From AP-15 sp963781215 (GTDB taxonomy: Bacteria > Pseudomonadota > Alphaproteobacteria > ATCC43930 > CGMCC-115725): a stretch of 64,000 nt of DNA. The stretch is taken from assembly GCA_963781215.1 (NCBI GenBank), contig CAWAFE010000038.1:1-64000 (forward strand), read 5' to 3'. Positions 44,940 through 53,778 of this stretch are shown here, piece after piece. Below the pieces are notes generated by a model. The model was not told the DNA's origin, searched no databases, and saw only the letters and a program-made list of their open reading frames with translations. The stretch's first letter is position 1. Every line of letters begins with the position of its first letter. The position numbers and the translations under genes are program-made.

Positions 44940-45071
44940 CGCCCGTCGGGTAAGGACGGCATTACTCTCAACTCGAACGTGAGGTAGGAGGGGCCGGCTC
45001 CCGAAACGCATCGCGGTTGATCGAATGCCGCTTGCGCTTCGCCCCAACCCGATGCAACGTAATCGCGCACC

Positions 45072-45542
45072 ATGCGGCGAGGGGGTCCGTTGAAAAACTC
45101 GGCGAGACAGGCGGAGGAAGCCCGGCCGACGCCGAAATACGGCCGCGGCACCGGTCTTCCGAACCCGATCGACGTCCATGTCGGCAACCGCGTTCGGATG
45201 CGTCGGCTGCTGCTGGGCATGAACCAGGAGACGTTGGCGAACGCGCTGGGCCTCACCTTTCAGCAGGTGCAGAAATACGAGGGCGGCGCCAACCGCGTCA
45301 GCGCGTCCCGGCTGTCGGCGATGGCCGAGATCCTAAACGTGCCAATCTCATACTTTTTCGGCGATCTGCGGACCGACGACACCGAAGTCAGCCCCGAGGA
45401 CCAGCAGCTGCGCGACCATCTGCAGCGCCCCGAGACGATCGAGCTGATCCGGCTTTATTATGCTATTTCCGATCACAAGGTTCGGCACCAGTTTCTCGAT
45501 ATGATCAAGGCGCTGGCCGAGGCGAGCGAAACCGAGGAGTGA
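45072..45542 (+). CDS. XRE family helix-turn-helix regulator
   Basis: This 156-aa protein has a Cro/C1-type HTH at about residues 38-95: VGNRVRMRRLLLGMNQETLA followed by ALGLTFQQVQKYEGGANRVS and ASRLSAMAEILNVPISYFFG. The C-terminal part includes ETIELIRLYYAISDHKVRHQ and an acidic tail. This form is common as a stand-alone regulator in Alphaproteobacteria. A TTG 18 bp downstream of the ATG is an alternative start. It precedes the nucleotide-sugar dehydrogenase by 46 bp; whether it controls that gene is unknown. Confidence 0.87.
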   Translation: MRRGGPLKNSARQAEEARPTPKYGRGTGLPNPIDVHVGNRVRMRRLLLGMNQETLANALGLTFQQVQKYEGGANRVSASRLSAMAEILNVPISYFFGDLRTDDTEVSPEDQQLRDHLQRPETIELIRLYYAISDHKVRHQFLDMIKALAEASETEE

Positions 45543-45588
45543 TGCGCAGGCTTGGGAGGCGATTGCCGCGCGGCCGAAACGCCACCCG

Positions 45589-46962
45589 ATGAACGTGGGC
45601 CAAGCCACCGTCGAGCACGGGCCAGCCGTAACAGCGGACGCCGACACCGCCGTCGCGCGCTTCCGTGACCGATCGGCATCAATCGGCGTCATCGGCCTCG
45701 GCTATGTCGGCTTGCCGCTGATGCGCGCGGCGGCCGAGACGGGGTTTCGGACGATCGGCTTCGACATCGACCGCGCCAAGGTCGACGAGATCAACGCCGG
45801 CAGGTCGTACATCCGGCATATCGCATCGGACGGCATAGAAGCTTTGCGGCGGATGCGGCGGATCGATGCGACCGATGATTTCTCGCGCATTGCCGAAGTC
45901 GATGCGATCCTGATCTGCGTTCCGACCCCGCTGACCCGGCAGCGCGAGCCTGACCTCAGCTTTGTCGTCGGCACCACCGAGGCGATCGCCCCCCGCCTGC
46001 GCCGCGGGCAGCTCGTCGTCCTTGAATCCACCACCTACCCCGGCACGACGCGGGAGGTGATGCGACCCATTCTGGAGCGAACCGGGCTGGTGTCGGGCCG
46101 CGATTTCTTTCTGGCCTATTCGCCCGAACGCGAGGACCCGGGCAACATCGGCTTCGGCACCGCCGACATCCCCAAGGTGGTCGGCGGCGATGGGCCGGAT
46201 GCGAAACGCCTCGCCTGCGCCCTTTACGACCAGATCGTCGCGCACACCGTCCCGGTCTCCTCGCCGGAGGCGGCCGAGGCGGTCAAGCTCACGGAAAACA
46301 TCTTCCGCTCGGTCAACATCGCTCTCGTCAACGAGCTGAAGGTGATCTACGAGGCGATGGGCATCGATGTCTGGGAAGTCATCGAGGCCGCCAAGACCAA
46401 GCCGTTCGGCTATATGCCGTTCTACCCGGGTCCGGGGCTCGGCGGCCACTGCATCCCGATCGACCCGTTCTATCTGACCTGGAAGGCGCGCGAATACGAT
46501 CTTTCCACCCGCTTTGTCGAGCTGGCAGGCGAGATCAACACCGCGATGCCGCATCGGGTGGTCGACAAGGCGATGGCGAGCCTGAGCACCCGCCTCGGCC
46601 GCGCCCTCAATGGCGCACGCGTTCTCGTCGCCGGCGTCGCCTACAAGAAGAACGTCGACGACATGCGCGAGAGCCCCGCACTCAAGATCATGCAAATTCT
46701 CGAGGCGCGCGGCGCCGAGGTGCTGTACCACGACCCCTTCTTTCCGGAAATCCCGATGACGCGCGAGCATTCGGCGCTGGCGGGCCGCCGCTCGACGCCA
46801 CTGACCCGGGCGAGCCTCGCTGAGGTCGATCTGGCGCTGATCTGCACCGATCACGACGAGGTCGACTATGCGCTCCTGGTCGAGTGCTGCCCCCTGGTGG
46901 TCGACACGCGCAACGTTTGCGCCAGGCTCGGCATCGAGGGCGACGGCGTGGTCAAGGCCTGA
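45589..46962 (+). CDS. nucleotide-sugar dehydrogenase (UDP-N-acetylhexosamine/UDP-glucose 6-dehydrogenase type)
   Basis: This 457-aa enzyme oxidises C6 of a UDP-sugar to the uronic acid using two NAD. The Rossmann motif is IGVIGLGYVGLPLMRAAAE near residue 29, followed by ICVPTPLTRQREPDLSFV and ESTTYPGTTREVM. YSPEREDPGN and KLTENIFRSVNIALVNE follow. The catalytic Cys is in GPGLGGHCIPIDPFYLTW, and VLVAGVAYKKNVDDMRESPA begins the C-terminal domain. WbpA-type UDP-GlcNAc dehydrogenase is likelier than UDP-glucose dehydrogenase from the YSPERE and GGHCIPIDP forms. It could feed the glycan island 13 kb away, but they are not linked. Confidence 0.9.
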   Translation: MNVGQATVEHGPAVTADADTAVARFRDRSASIGVIGLGYVGLPLMRAAAETGFRTIGFDIDRAKVDEINAGRSYIRHIASDGIEALRRMRRIDATDDFSRIAEVDAILICVPTPLTRQREPDLSFVVGTTEAIAPRLRRGQLVVLESTTYPGTTREVMRPILERTGLVSGRDFFLAYSPEREDPGNIGFGTADIPKVVGGDGPDAKRLACALYDQIVAHTVPVSSPEAAEAVKLTENIFRSVNIALVNELKVIYEAMGIDVWEVIEAAKTKPFGYMPFYPGPGLGGHCIPIDPFYLTWKAREYDLSTRFVELAGEINTAMPHRVVDKAMASLSTRLGRALNGARVLVAGVAYKKNVDDMRESPALKIMQILEARGAEVLYHDPFFPEIPMTREHSALAGRRSTPLTRASLAEVDLALICTDHDEVDYALLVECCPLVVDTRNVCARLGIEGDGVVKA

Positions 46963-47060
46963 GCGCGGGCTGCGACGCGCCGCGGTCTTGCATTTCCGCG
47001 CGCACCGCGCGACGCTGCGGACCATTCGGAAAACCTTACCGGGCGATGAGGAGAACAGCC

Positions 47061-49337
47061 GTGAACGATATCGCACCGTCGCGTTACAAATGGGTTGGCA
47101 CCAGGCCGATTCGCCCGGACGGCGTGCCGAAGGTCACGGGCCGAGCGATGTACGGCGCCGATTTGGCGATGGCCGGGGCGCTCTACGGCAAGATCATTCG
47201 CTCGCCGCATGCCCATGCCCGCATCCGCTCGATCGACGCCTCTAGGGCTTTGGCGCTGCCCGGCGTCAAGGCGGTGGTGACCGCCGCCGATTTTCCCGAC
47301 CATAAATTCGAGTATGTCGGGCCGGAGCGGGTCGCGCAGAATTTCTGGCACATCACCCGCAATGTCATGGCGCGCGAGAAGGCGCTCTACGAGGGCCACG
47401 CGGTCGCCGCCGTCGCGGCGACCGACCGTAGCACGGCCGAAGAGGCGGCAGCACTCGTCGAGATCGACTATGAGGTCCTGCCGCACGTCATCGATGTCGA
47501 CGAGGCGATGCGGCCCGATGCACCGCTCTTGTTCGAGAACATGATCACTCGCGGCGTCGAGCCGGCGCCGGCCAAGCCCTCCAACATTTCCAAGCGGCTC
47601 GAATTCGCGATCGGCGATCTCGACGCCGGCTTTGCCGAGGCCGACGTGATTGTCGAGAAGGAGTTCAAGACCGCGGCGGTCCACCAGGCCTACATCGAGC
47701 CGCACGCCACGGTCGCCCGCGTCGACGCCGACGGCCAAGGGGAGATCTGGGCGTCGAGCCAGGGGCATTTCGTCGTACGCGCCCTGACGGCAAAGCTGCT
47801 CGGCGTTCCGGTCGGCGACCTGCGCGTCAACCCGGCCGAGATCGGCGGTGGCTTCGGCGGCAAGACCGTCGTCTACCTCGAGCCGGTCGCGGCCGCGCTG
47901 TCGAAGAAATCAGGGCGCCCGGTCAAGATCGTCATGGGCCGCGACGAGGTGTTCAAGGCCTCGGGACCGACCTCGGGCGCCTCGATGTGGGTCAAGATGG
48001 GGGTCAAGAAGGACGGCACCCTGACCGCCGCCGACGGCGTCTTTAAATTCCAGGCCGGCGCCTTTCCCGGCTCGCCGGTGATGAATGCGTGCCTGTGCGC
48101 GTTCGCACCCTACAACGTCGCGAACGCGCGCACGGTCGGCTACGACGTCGTCAGCAACCGGCCGAAATCGGCCGCCTACCGCGCCCCGGGCTCGCCGATC
48201 TCGGCCTTCGCGGTCGAGAGCGTGCTCGACATCCTGGCCAAGAAGATCGGCATGGACCCGCTCCAATTGCGCCTGAAGAACGCGGCGCGGCCGGGAACGA
48301 CGATGATCTATGGACCGAAGATGGCCCATGGCGGCTATGTCGAGACCCTCGAAGCGCTGATCAACCATCCCGCCTACGCGGCACCCTTGGGCAAGAACCA
48401 GGGCCGCGGCGTCGCCTCGGGCTATTGGTTCAACGGCGGCGGCGAATCGAGCGCCAGCGTCCAGGTCAACGAGGACGGCACTGTCGTCGTCGCCACCGGC
48501 AGCGTCGATGTCGGTGGCTCACGCGCCTCGATGGCGCTGATGGCGGCCGAGACGCTCGGGGTCGACTACGCCCAGGTGCGCTCGATCGTCGCCGACACCG
48601 CCTCGATCGGCTACACCCATGTCACGGGCGGCTCGCGCGTCACCTTCGCCACCGGCATGGCCGTGGTCGAGGCTTCGAAGAAGATCGTCAACGAGCTGCG
48701 TGCGCGGGCGGCGATGATCTGGGACGTCGATGTCGACGGGGTTGTCTGGGAGGACGGCGAGGCCCGGCCTGCCTCCAGCAATGTCGGCGATTTCAAGCCA
48801 TTGCCGCTGAAGGAGCTGGCCGCCAAAAAGGCGCTGACCGGCGGGCCGATCACCGCGGCCGCCGCGGTCAACGCCGGCGGCATGGCGCCCGGCTTCTCGA
48901 CCCAGTTCTGCGATGTCGAGGTGGACCCCGAGACAGGCAAGGTGACGATCTTGCGCTTTGTCGCCGCCCAGGATGTCGGCAAGGCGATCCATCCCTCCTA
49001 TGTCGAGGGGCAGATCCAGGGCGGCGTCGCCCAAGGCATCGGCTGGGCCTTGAACGAAGAGTACATCTACGACCGCAACGGGCGGCTCGACAATGCCGGC
49101 TTTCTCGACTACCGGGTGCCGGTCGCCTCGGACATGCCGATGATCGAGCCGATCCTGGTCGAGGTGCCGAACCCGGCGCACCCGTACGGCGCCAAGGGGG
49201 TCGGCGAGGTCAACATCTGCCCGCCGATGGCAGCCATCGCCAATGCGATCGACAATGCGATCGGCCGTAGGCTGACCGAATTGCCGATGTCGCCGCCCAG
49301 GATCCGCGCCGCCCTCGACGCGGGTGCCGGGGATTAG
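47061..49337 (+). CDS. orphan xanthine dehydrogenase-family molybdopterin-binding subunit
   Basis: This 758-aa large subunit of a molybdenum hydroxylase begins at GTG 47061 (VNDIAPSRYKWVGTRPIRP), preceded by GAGGAG. KVTGRAMYGADLAMAGALYG and SPHAHARIRSID open the first domain. EIGGGFGGKTVVYLEPVAAA is the Mo-pterin region, KSAAYRAPGSPISAFAVES the active-site loop, and GAKGVGEVNICPP contains the conserved Glu716. No FAD or 2Fe-2S subunit gene is adjacent, unlike the complete set at 1936-5622. A MoaD-like protein gene follows five bases after the stop. It must borrow electron-transfer partners from elsewhere or use another acceptor. Confidence 0.88.
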   Translation: MNDIAPSRYKWVGTRPIRPDGVPKVTGRAMYGADLAMAGALYGKIIRSPHAHARIRSIDASRALALPGVKAVVTAADFPDHKFEYVGPERVAQNFWHITRNVMAREKALYEGHAVAAVAATDRSTAEEAAALVEIDYEVLPHVIDVDEAMRPDAPLLFENMITRGVEPAPAKPSNISKRLEFAIGDLDAGFAEADVIVEKEFKTAAVHQAYIEPHATVARVDADGQGEIWASSQGHFVVRALTAKLLGVPVGDLRVNPAEIGGGFGGKTVVYLEPVAAALSKKSGRPVKIVMGRDEVFKASGPTSGASMWVKMGVKKDGTLTAADGVFKFQAGAFPGSPVMNACLCAFAPYNVANARTVGYDVVSNRPKSAAYRAPGSPISAFAVESVLDILAKKIGMDPLQLRLKNAARPGTTMIYGPKMAHGGYVETLEALINHPAYAAPLGKNQGRGVASGYWFNGGGESSASVQVNEDGTVVVATGSVDVGGSRASMALMAAETLGVDYAQVRSIVADTASIGYTHVTGGSRVTFATGMAVVEASKKIVNELRARAAMIWDVDVDGVVWEDGEARPASSNVGDFKPLPLKELAAKKALTGGPITAAAAVNAGGMAPGFSTQFCDVEVDPETGKVTILRFVAAQDVGKAIHPSYVEGQIQGGVAQGIGWALNEEYIYDRNGRLDNAGFLDYRVPVASDMPMIEPILVEVPNPAHPYGAKGVGEVNICPPMAAIANAIDNAIGRRLTELPMSPPRIRAALDAGAGD

Positions 49338-49342
49338 CGACG

Positions 49343-49594
49343 ATGGCCGCGCGGGTTCTCTTCACCGCCGGGTTCAGCCGCCGCTACACTGGAGGCGTGC
49401 GCGAATTCGAGGTCGAGGCGAAGAACCTGCGCGGCGTCATCAAGGCGATGGACCAGCTCTACCCGGGCCTCGGCGAGCATCTCGAAGAAGAAACCACCGT
49501 CGCGATCGACGGCGAGCTGCACGAGACCGCTTATTTCCAGCTGCTCCGCCCCGGCAGCGAAGTCTTCTTCATCCCCAAGCTCGAAGGGGGATAG
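49343..49594 (+). CDS. MoaD/ThiS-like sulfur-carrier protein
   Basis: This 83-aa beta-grasp protein reads ARVLFTAGFSRRYTGG (first strands), FEVEAKNLRGVIKAMDQLYP, HLEEETTVAIDGELHETAYF and ends GSEVFFIPKLEGG with the exposed Gly-Gly that is thiocarboxylated in MoaD. It would donate sulfur, plausibly to molybdopterin for the Mo-hydroxylase encoded just upstream (5-bp gap). No MoeB, MoaE or ThiF partner is near. The last 221 bp are repeated almost exactly at 53264-53484. An internal GTG (VREFEVEAKN) would remove strand 1 and is not preferred. Confidence 0.83.
   Translation: MAARVLFTAGFSRRYTGGVREFEVEAKNLRGVIKAMDQLYPGLGEHLEEETTVAIDGELHETAYFQLLRPGSEVFFIPKLEGG
49374..49594 (+). repeat. 221-bp direct repeat, copy A (3' part of moaD-like gene)
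   Basis: Identical to 53264-53484 except for a C/T difference at 49507 and an A/G just before the stop. The repeats are in the same orientation with a 3890-bp offset. They bracket the sulfatase, lipoprotein and AraC genes. Confidence 0.93.
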
Positions 49595-49636
49595 CGCAAG
49601 GGCAGTTGTCGGCAGACGCCTTCGCGCAGCGGCTGC

Positions 49637-51115
49637 TCAGCCGCCCGGTATCACCGGCCTTTCGTGCGGCAGGCCGCTGTCGTCGATGTCGAAGTCGGGA
49701 TCGAGGATCGTTTTCCCTTGCGCGCCGAGGAACGCCGGCTGTGCCTTGATCCACAGGCTCGGCTTCTGATCTTTCGCGTAGGCCAGCAACCGACCCTCCA
49801 GATCGCGGACCACGTCGGGGTTCTGCTCGGCGACATTGGTGGTTTCCCCGGGATCCTTGGCTAGATCGAACAGCTCGGTTTTGCCCGGCAGCAAGGCGAT
49901 CTTGACCAGCTTCCAGTCGCCCTTGCGCACGGCCCCTCGGAATGCCTCGACATTGATCAGCACATCTTCGTTCGGCGATGGTTTGCCCTCCGCCAGGGTC
50001 GGCCACATGTCCTTGCCGTCCATTGGATGATCCGAGCTGCCCTTGCCGCCCGCGAGAGCGAGAAGCGTCGGCATCACGTCCACCATGTGCAGCGCGTCGT
50101 TGACGACCCGCGGCTGCAGATGTCCGGGCCAACTGACAAAGGCCGGCACGCGAACACCCCCTTCATAGAGGCTCCCCTTGCCGCCGCGGAACGGCGCGTT
50201 CGAGGCCGGCGGTTTCTCTCCCAGCCCGACGCCGCCGCTTTCCTTCCGTTCCTCCGCCGAACGCGCGCCTGTCGCGAACAGCGCGCTTGTGGCGCCGCCA
50301 TTGTCGCTGGCAAACAGGATGATTGTGTTGTCCAGCAGCTTCTTCTTTTCGAGCGCCGCGACAATGCGGCCGACATCCTCATCCAGCGCCGAGATCATGC
50401 CGGCGTAGGCTTGGCGGTTCTTGTCCTTGATGGCCGGATAAAAGTCTTTGTACTTCTGCGGCACCTGGTACGGCGCATGGGGAGCCAAGGAGGCGAAGTA
50501 CAGAAAGAACGGCGTCTTGGCGTCCTGCTGATCGATCAGCTTGACTGCGTCGTCGGCGATCAGCCTCGTGTAGTAGCCTTGCTCCCTAAGAAACTTGCCA
50601 TTGCGCTGCCAGTCGACGATGCCTCCGCGTTCCCGGGTGAAGTAGTCCACTTCCCCCACAACATTGCCGCAGAAGTAATCAAAGCCGCGGTTCTGCGGCC
50701 AATATTTCTTGTCGGCGTGGCCGAGATGCCATTTGCCGACCATGTAGGTGCGGTAGCCGGCTTCTTTGAGCGCCTGGGGAAGCGTGCGCTCGTCAGTGGC
50801 CAGCCCAAAGGTGTGGCTGGGGAAGATGACGAGCGTCTGCAACCCGTAACGCATCGGGTACCGGCCGGTCATCAAAGCCGCACGGGAGGGGGTGCAGACC
50901 GGCTCGCCGTAAAACGACTCCAGGCGGACGCCTTCCTTGGCGAGCCTGTCGATATTCGGCGTCTTCATCTCGCCGCCTCGATAACCGAGGTCGGCGTTGC
51001 CGAGATCGTCAGCCATGATGAAGACGATATTCGGCTTCGGGTCCGCCGCTTGTGCAACGGCAACCGCGGCGACGCAGAGCGCGGCCACAAGACCAGGATG
51101 AAAAAGTGCGTTCAT
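49637..51115 (-). CDS. arylsulfatase-family sulfatase, exported
   Basis: This 492-aa type I sulfatase has a signal peptide, MNALFHPGLVAALCVAAVAV, ending AQA near residue 23. The formylglycine motif is C74-TPSRAALMTGR (CxPSR, Cys type, needing an FGE-like maturase). Metal ligands include Asp36 and Asp37 in FIMADDLGNADLGYRG; WHLGHADK and LFASDNGGATSALF are further active-site segments. It should desulfate an organic sulfate in the periplasm. No maturase gene is in the window. It lies within the repeat-bracketed cassette. Confidence 0.92.
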   Translation of the reverse strand: MNALFHPGLVAALCVAAVAVAQAADPKPNIVFIMADDLGNADLGYRGGEMKTPNIDRLAKEGVRLESFYGEPVCTPSRAALMTGRYPMRYGLQTLVIFPSHTFGLATDERTLPQALKEAGYRTYMVGKWHLGHADKKYWPQNRGFDYFCGNVVGEVDYFTRERGGIVDWQRNGKFLREQGYYTRLIADDAVKLIDQQDAKTPFFLYFASLAPHAPYQVPQKYKDFYPAIKDKNRQAYAGMISALDEDVGRIVAALEKKKLLDNTIILFASDNGGATSALFATGARSAEERKESGGVGLGEKPPASNAPFRGGKGSLYEGGVRVPAFVSWPGHLQPRVVNDALHMVDVMPTLLALAGGKGSSDHPMDGKDMWPTLAEGKPSPNEDVLINVEAFRGAVRKGDWKLVKIALLPGKTELFDLAKDPGETTNVAEQNPDVVRDLEGRLLAYAKDQKPSLWIKAQPAFLGAQGKTILDPDFDIDDSGLPHERPVIPGG

Positions 51116-51143
51116 GGCTATCGCCTCCCTTTAGCGAATACAG

Positions 51144-51599
51144 TCAAGCACTCCGTCGCCAGCTCAAGTTATATGCGCACTGCCCTACCAACCGACCCGT
51201 GAGGACATTTTGGCTATCTATTTGTCCTTCAAATCTTTGGCCGCGGCCGGAGCTCATCGCCAATGCGCCCTGCGGAGTCACGTATCCCTGGAACGTGCGA
51301 TTGAGCGCCTGGACCTGGGCGAGACCATTGGAGATGGTCATCGTCGGTAGATCATTGATACTGTAATTCGGGCAGCTTGCGGAACCTTCCCCACCCGACG
51401 GCATAACGCTCGCGATTTTCTGTACGGAAACACCAGAGTAAGTTCCATCGTAGACGGTCGTTGTGTTGGCGGACGATCCTGCCGCGTAGCTGAGCGGCTG
51501 GACCGCACCGGGCGCCGCGGCGGGCGGTGGGGATGATGGCTGCGAGGCACAGGCAGAGATCGCGAAGAGTACAATGCACAACGGGAAGAGGGGTTTCAT
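51144..51599 (-). CDS. putative lipoprotein of unknown function
   Basis: This 151-aa protein starts at ATG 51599 with a lipoprotein signal MKPLFPLCIVLFAISACAS; ISAC is the lipobox and C17 the likely lipidated residue. A Pro/Ala-rich spacer (SSPPPAAAPGAV) follows, then a compact domain with TTTVYDGTYSGVSVQK, CPNYSINDLPTMTISNGLAQ and GYVTPQGALAMSSG, ending CAYNLSWRR. The repeated Y-x-G and G-x-V elements suggest a small beta-barrel. No family recognised. It is 28 bp upstream of the sulfatase on the same strand, so possibly co-expressed. Confidence 0.65.
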   Translation of the reverse strand: MKPLFPLCIVLFAISACASQPSSPPPAAAPGAVQPLSYAAGSSANTTTVYDGTYSGVSVQKIASVMPSGGEGSASCPNYSINDLPTMTISNGLAQVQALNRTFQGYVTPQGALAMSSGRGQRFEGQIDSQNVLTGRLVGQCAYNLSWRRSA

Positions 51600-51832
51600 G
51601 ACATATTGCCCTGATTCGGTGGTTGGCTCGTTGCGTTGCAGCGCGACGGTTACAGTGCGCAACATGGGGAAGTCCATCGAGGCGCGATTGCAGCCCCTTG
51701 CGGTGTTAGTTTAAATCCTTGCGGACCTGCTCCCGCGTCGAGCGCTATGCGCGTTCGTTCTTGCGGCCGAAGGCAGACGCGCGGCAATCGTCCGGCTGAA
51801 GGAATATTCCGTCATGTCTCCGGGCTTCTGGT

Positions 51833-52681
51833 TCACGTTATCGCAGCGCGAAACCGGCCGGGTGTCACGCCCACCTCACGGTGGAAGATGGAGTTGAGAT
51901 GGCTCTGGTCGGCGAAGCCGACGTCCTGCGCAATCAGGGCGAGGGGCTCGCGGGTCCGGCGCAGCAGGGTTTTTGCGCGTTCGAGCCGACATTGGATGAC
52001 GTAGCGCTGCGGCCCAACCCCGGCCGCCTCCTTGAACGAGCGACTAAAGTGATAGGGGCTCAGACAGGCGATGTCGGCGAGGACGGTGAGCGAGAGGTCT
52101 TCATCGAGATGCGCCTCAACGTAGTCGCGCACGCGACGCAAACGTTCCGGCGAGAGGCCCTTGTTGCTGGTCGGGAGGGGGAGGTGCCTGACGAAACGCC
52201 GAGCGATGCCGATGCACAGAGCAGTGCCGAGGCTTTCGATCAGGATCCGGTCCGCGAAGCCACCTTCGATTTCCTGGGCCAAAGTCGTGACGATTTGGCT
52301 CAGCAAGGGGTCTTGCACCCCATGCAGATGTTCGAACCGGGATGCTGCCGCTCCAAGCTCCGGTAGCAAGGCGGAATACAAATCCGTATCCCAGACCACA
52401 TGAATTAATCTCGCTGCGGGTAGAACACTCCGGGTCGTGAGGCCGGCAGGACAAAACGTAACACTGGCGGGCGCGCTAAGCGGCATTTGCCGGGTCGGTC
52501 CTTGCTCAATCTGGAGGAGCCTCGGCCCGAGCTGATGCGGTGTAAGAGTTACCCGGTGGCGGTCACTTCGCCAGATGCCTTCGCCTCCACCCCGGCGGAA
52601 GTTCACTGCCGTGATGGCGGCCCAGGATTTGATCTTTGAGATTTCTAACAGGGGATTTGCCAGACCGAGTTGCCGAGCCAC
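51833..52681 (-). CDS. AraC family transcriptional regulator
   Basis: This 282-aa regulator has an N-terminal cupin-like sensing region (residues 1-160) and a C-terminal double HTH. RRVRDYVEAHLDEDLSLTVL, ADIACLSPYHFSRSFKEAAG and PQRYVIQCRLERAKTLLRRT include HTH1. LIAQDVGFADQSHLNSIFHR with EVGVTPGRFR is HTH2. It lies upstream of the lipoprotein and sulfatase genes in the same orientation and may control them. The ligand is unknown. Confidence 0.9.
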   Translation of the reverse strand: MARQLGLANPLLEISKIKSWAAITAVNFRRGGGEGIWRSDRHRVTLTPHQLGPRLLQIEQGPTRQMPLSAPASVTFCPAGLTTRSVLPAARLIHVVWDTDLYSALLPELGAAASRFEHLHGVQDPLLSQIVTTLAQEIEGGFADRILIESLGTALCIGIARRFVRHLPLPTSNKGLSPERLRRVRDYVEAHLDEDLSLTVLADIACLSPYHFSRSFKEAAGVGPQRYVIQCRLERAKTLLRRTREPLALIAQDVGFADQSHLNSIFHREVGVTPGRFRAAIT

Positions 52682-53263
52682 TCCTGTCCTGCGCAGGACG
52701 CGAGATCGGCGGTGCTACCCCTTTCGCTCGGTGCTTGCACGTTGCCCTCTGTCATCGTTCGGTCGCCTTGCAGGGGTTCCCTCCACAGCCTCGATCTTAC
52801 GTCGAACCGGAACGGTCGCCGGGCGAACGGTCGAGCGAGGCGAGCAAACCGAGATCTCTTGCTTCCGCCTTAGCCAAAATTAGGCTACGGTCATACCGAC
52901 CTTTGGCCTTGATCTGGATCAACGATCGACCCGGAGCGCATCAGTCGCATGACGCCCACAGCCAACTCCGCAAAGATCTGACATCCGGACCGCAAGCCGC
53001 TGCAATCACGATCCGCGAAAACCGGCTTATCAAAGACGCGGAAATCACGCGATCGGCTACCTGACCGATTTCGAGCCACGGCCTGAAGAAAAGGAGGCGA
53101 CAGAGCTTCGCAGCGCTGCGGCGGAGCCTCTAAAGAGCGCCGCTCGCCAAAGCGATCCACGTGAGTTCGACCGGCTCACGCGGCACGCGCTCGGCCTCAT
53201 CGAACGGGCCCGGGCGATCCAGCATGGCGAACGGACGGCGCGTGGATCGATCCCGGATTTGCC
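52682..53263. other. gene-poor spacer with FNR-type box and a coding-like scrap
   Basis: No intact gene was recognised in these 582 bp. They contain a perfect anaerobox at 52909-52922. About 100 bp later a start-less plus-strand frame (about 53000-53263) reads GYLTDFEPRPEEKEATELRS, then FDRLTRHALGLIERARAIQ. Its charged helical look suggests a remnant of a small gene. The frame runs into repeat copy B without a stop. Product not recognised. Confidence 0.45.
52909..52922. promoter_or_regulatory. FNR/FixK-type anaerobox
   Basis: TTGATCTGGATCAA is a perfect palindromic match to TTGAT-N4-ATCAA, the binding site of FNR, FixK and Anr regulators. It lies in non-coding DNA between the AraC gene and repeat copy B. 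The only downstream ATG (52949) opens a 10-codon frame, so the regulated gene appears degraded or displaced. Confidence 0.6.
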
Positions 53264-53484
53264 TCAGCCGCCGCTACACTGGAGGCGTGCGCGAATTCGA
53301 GGTCGAGGCGAAGAACCTGCGCGGCGTCATCAAGGCGATGGACCAGCTCTACCCGGGCCTCGGCGAGCATCTCGAAGAAGAAACCACCGTCGCGATTGAC
53401 GGCGAGCTGCACGAGACCGCTTATTTCCAGCTGCTCCGCCCCGGCAGCGAAGTCTTCTTCATCCCCAAGCTCGAAGGGGGGTAG
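53264..53484 (+). repeat. 221-bp direct repeat, copy B (5'-truncated moaD-like pseudogene)
   Basis: This second copy of the moaD-like 3' end keeps SRRYTGGVREFEVEAKNLRG through FFIPKLEGG but lacks the codons for the first beta strand (MAARVLFTAGF). The upstream sequence is unrelated and offers only weak starts. Without strand 1 a beta-grasp protein should not fold, so this is a pseudogene or an integration scar. Near identity to copy A indicates a recent duplication. Confidence 0.85.
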
Positions 53485-53505
53485 ATCGCCGGCGGGACGG
53501 AAAGA

Positions 53506-53616
53506 ATGATCAGCGCTCTCGACACCCACGAAACCGTCAAGAGTCTCACGGCCGCCGGCTTCAACGACGCCAAGGCCGAAGCCCTTTCTCGCCGCCGAGC
53601 CGGCTTCCGTCAATAA
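53506..53616 (+). pseudogene. truncated DUF1640-like coiled-coil protein start
   Basis: A 36-codon frame with an AAAG-type ribosome-binding site reads MISALDTHETVKSLTAAGFN then DAKAEALSRR. It resembles the N-terminus of DUF1640/CCDC90-like coiled-coil proteins (F-D-T-H/L...V-K-L-A-GF-xxAEAL). The long coiled coil and C-terminal membrane helix of that family are missing, and TAA at 53614 ends the frame. Probably a broken copy that followed moaD before rearrangement. Confidence 0.5.
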
Positions 53617-53778
53617 CGGCGTGGTTCTGGCCGGCAATGTGCTCGACTTTCGTGTCGACCCGGGCGCCGCAGCCTGCAGCCTCTCGCGATTGCAATCGTC
53701 GCGGGGTCGCAGTTCAGCTCCTGCTTGTTCTCTCGCGATGCCGGTTGCGATCCGGAAGGACGTCTGACCGTTTAGCAG

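Noticed and set aside
52636..53064. A 142-codon plus-strand frame over the spacer
   Set aside because: It overlaps the AraC gene start, has no domain or good ribosome-binding site, and spans the FNR box, so it is unlikely to be coding.
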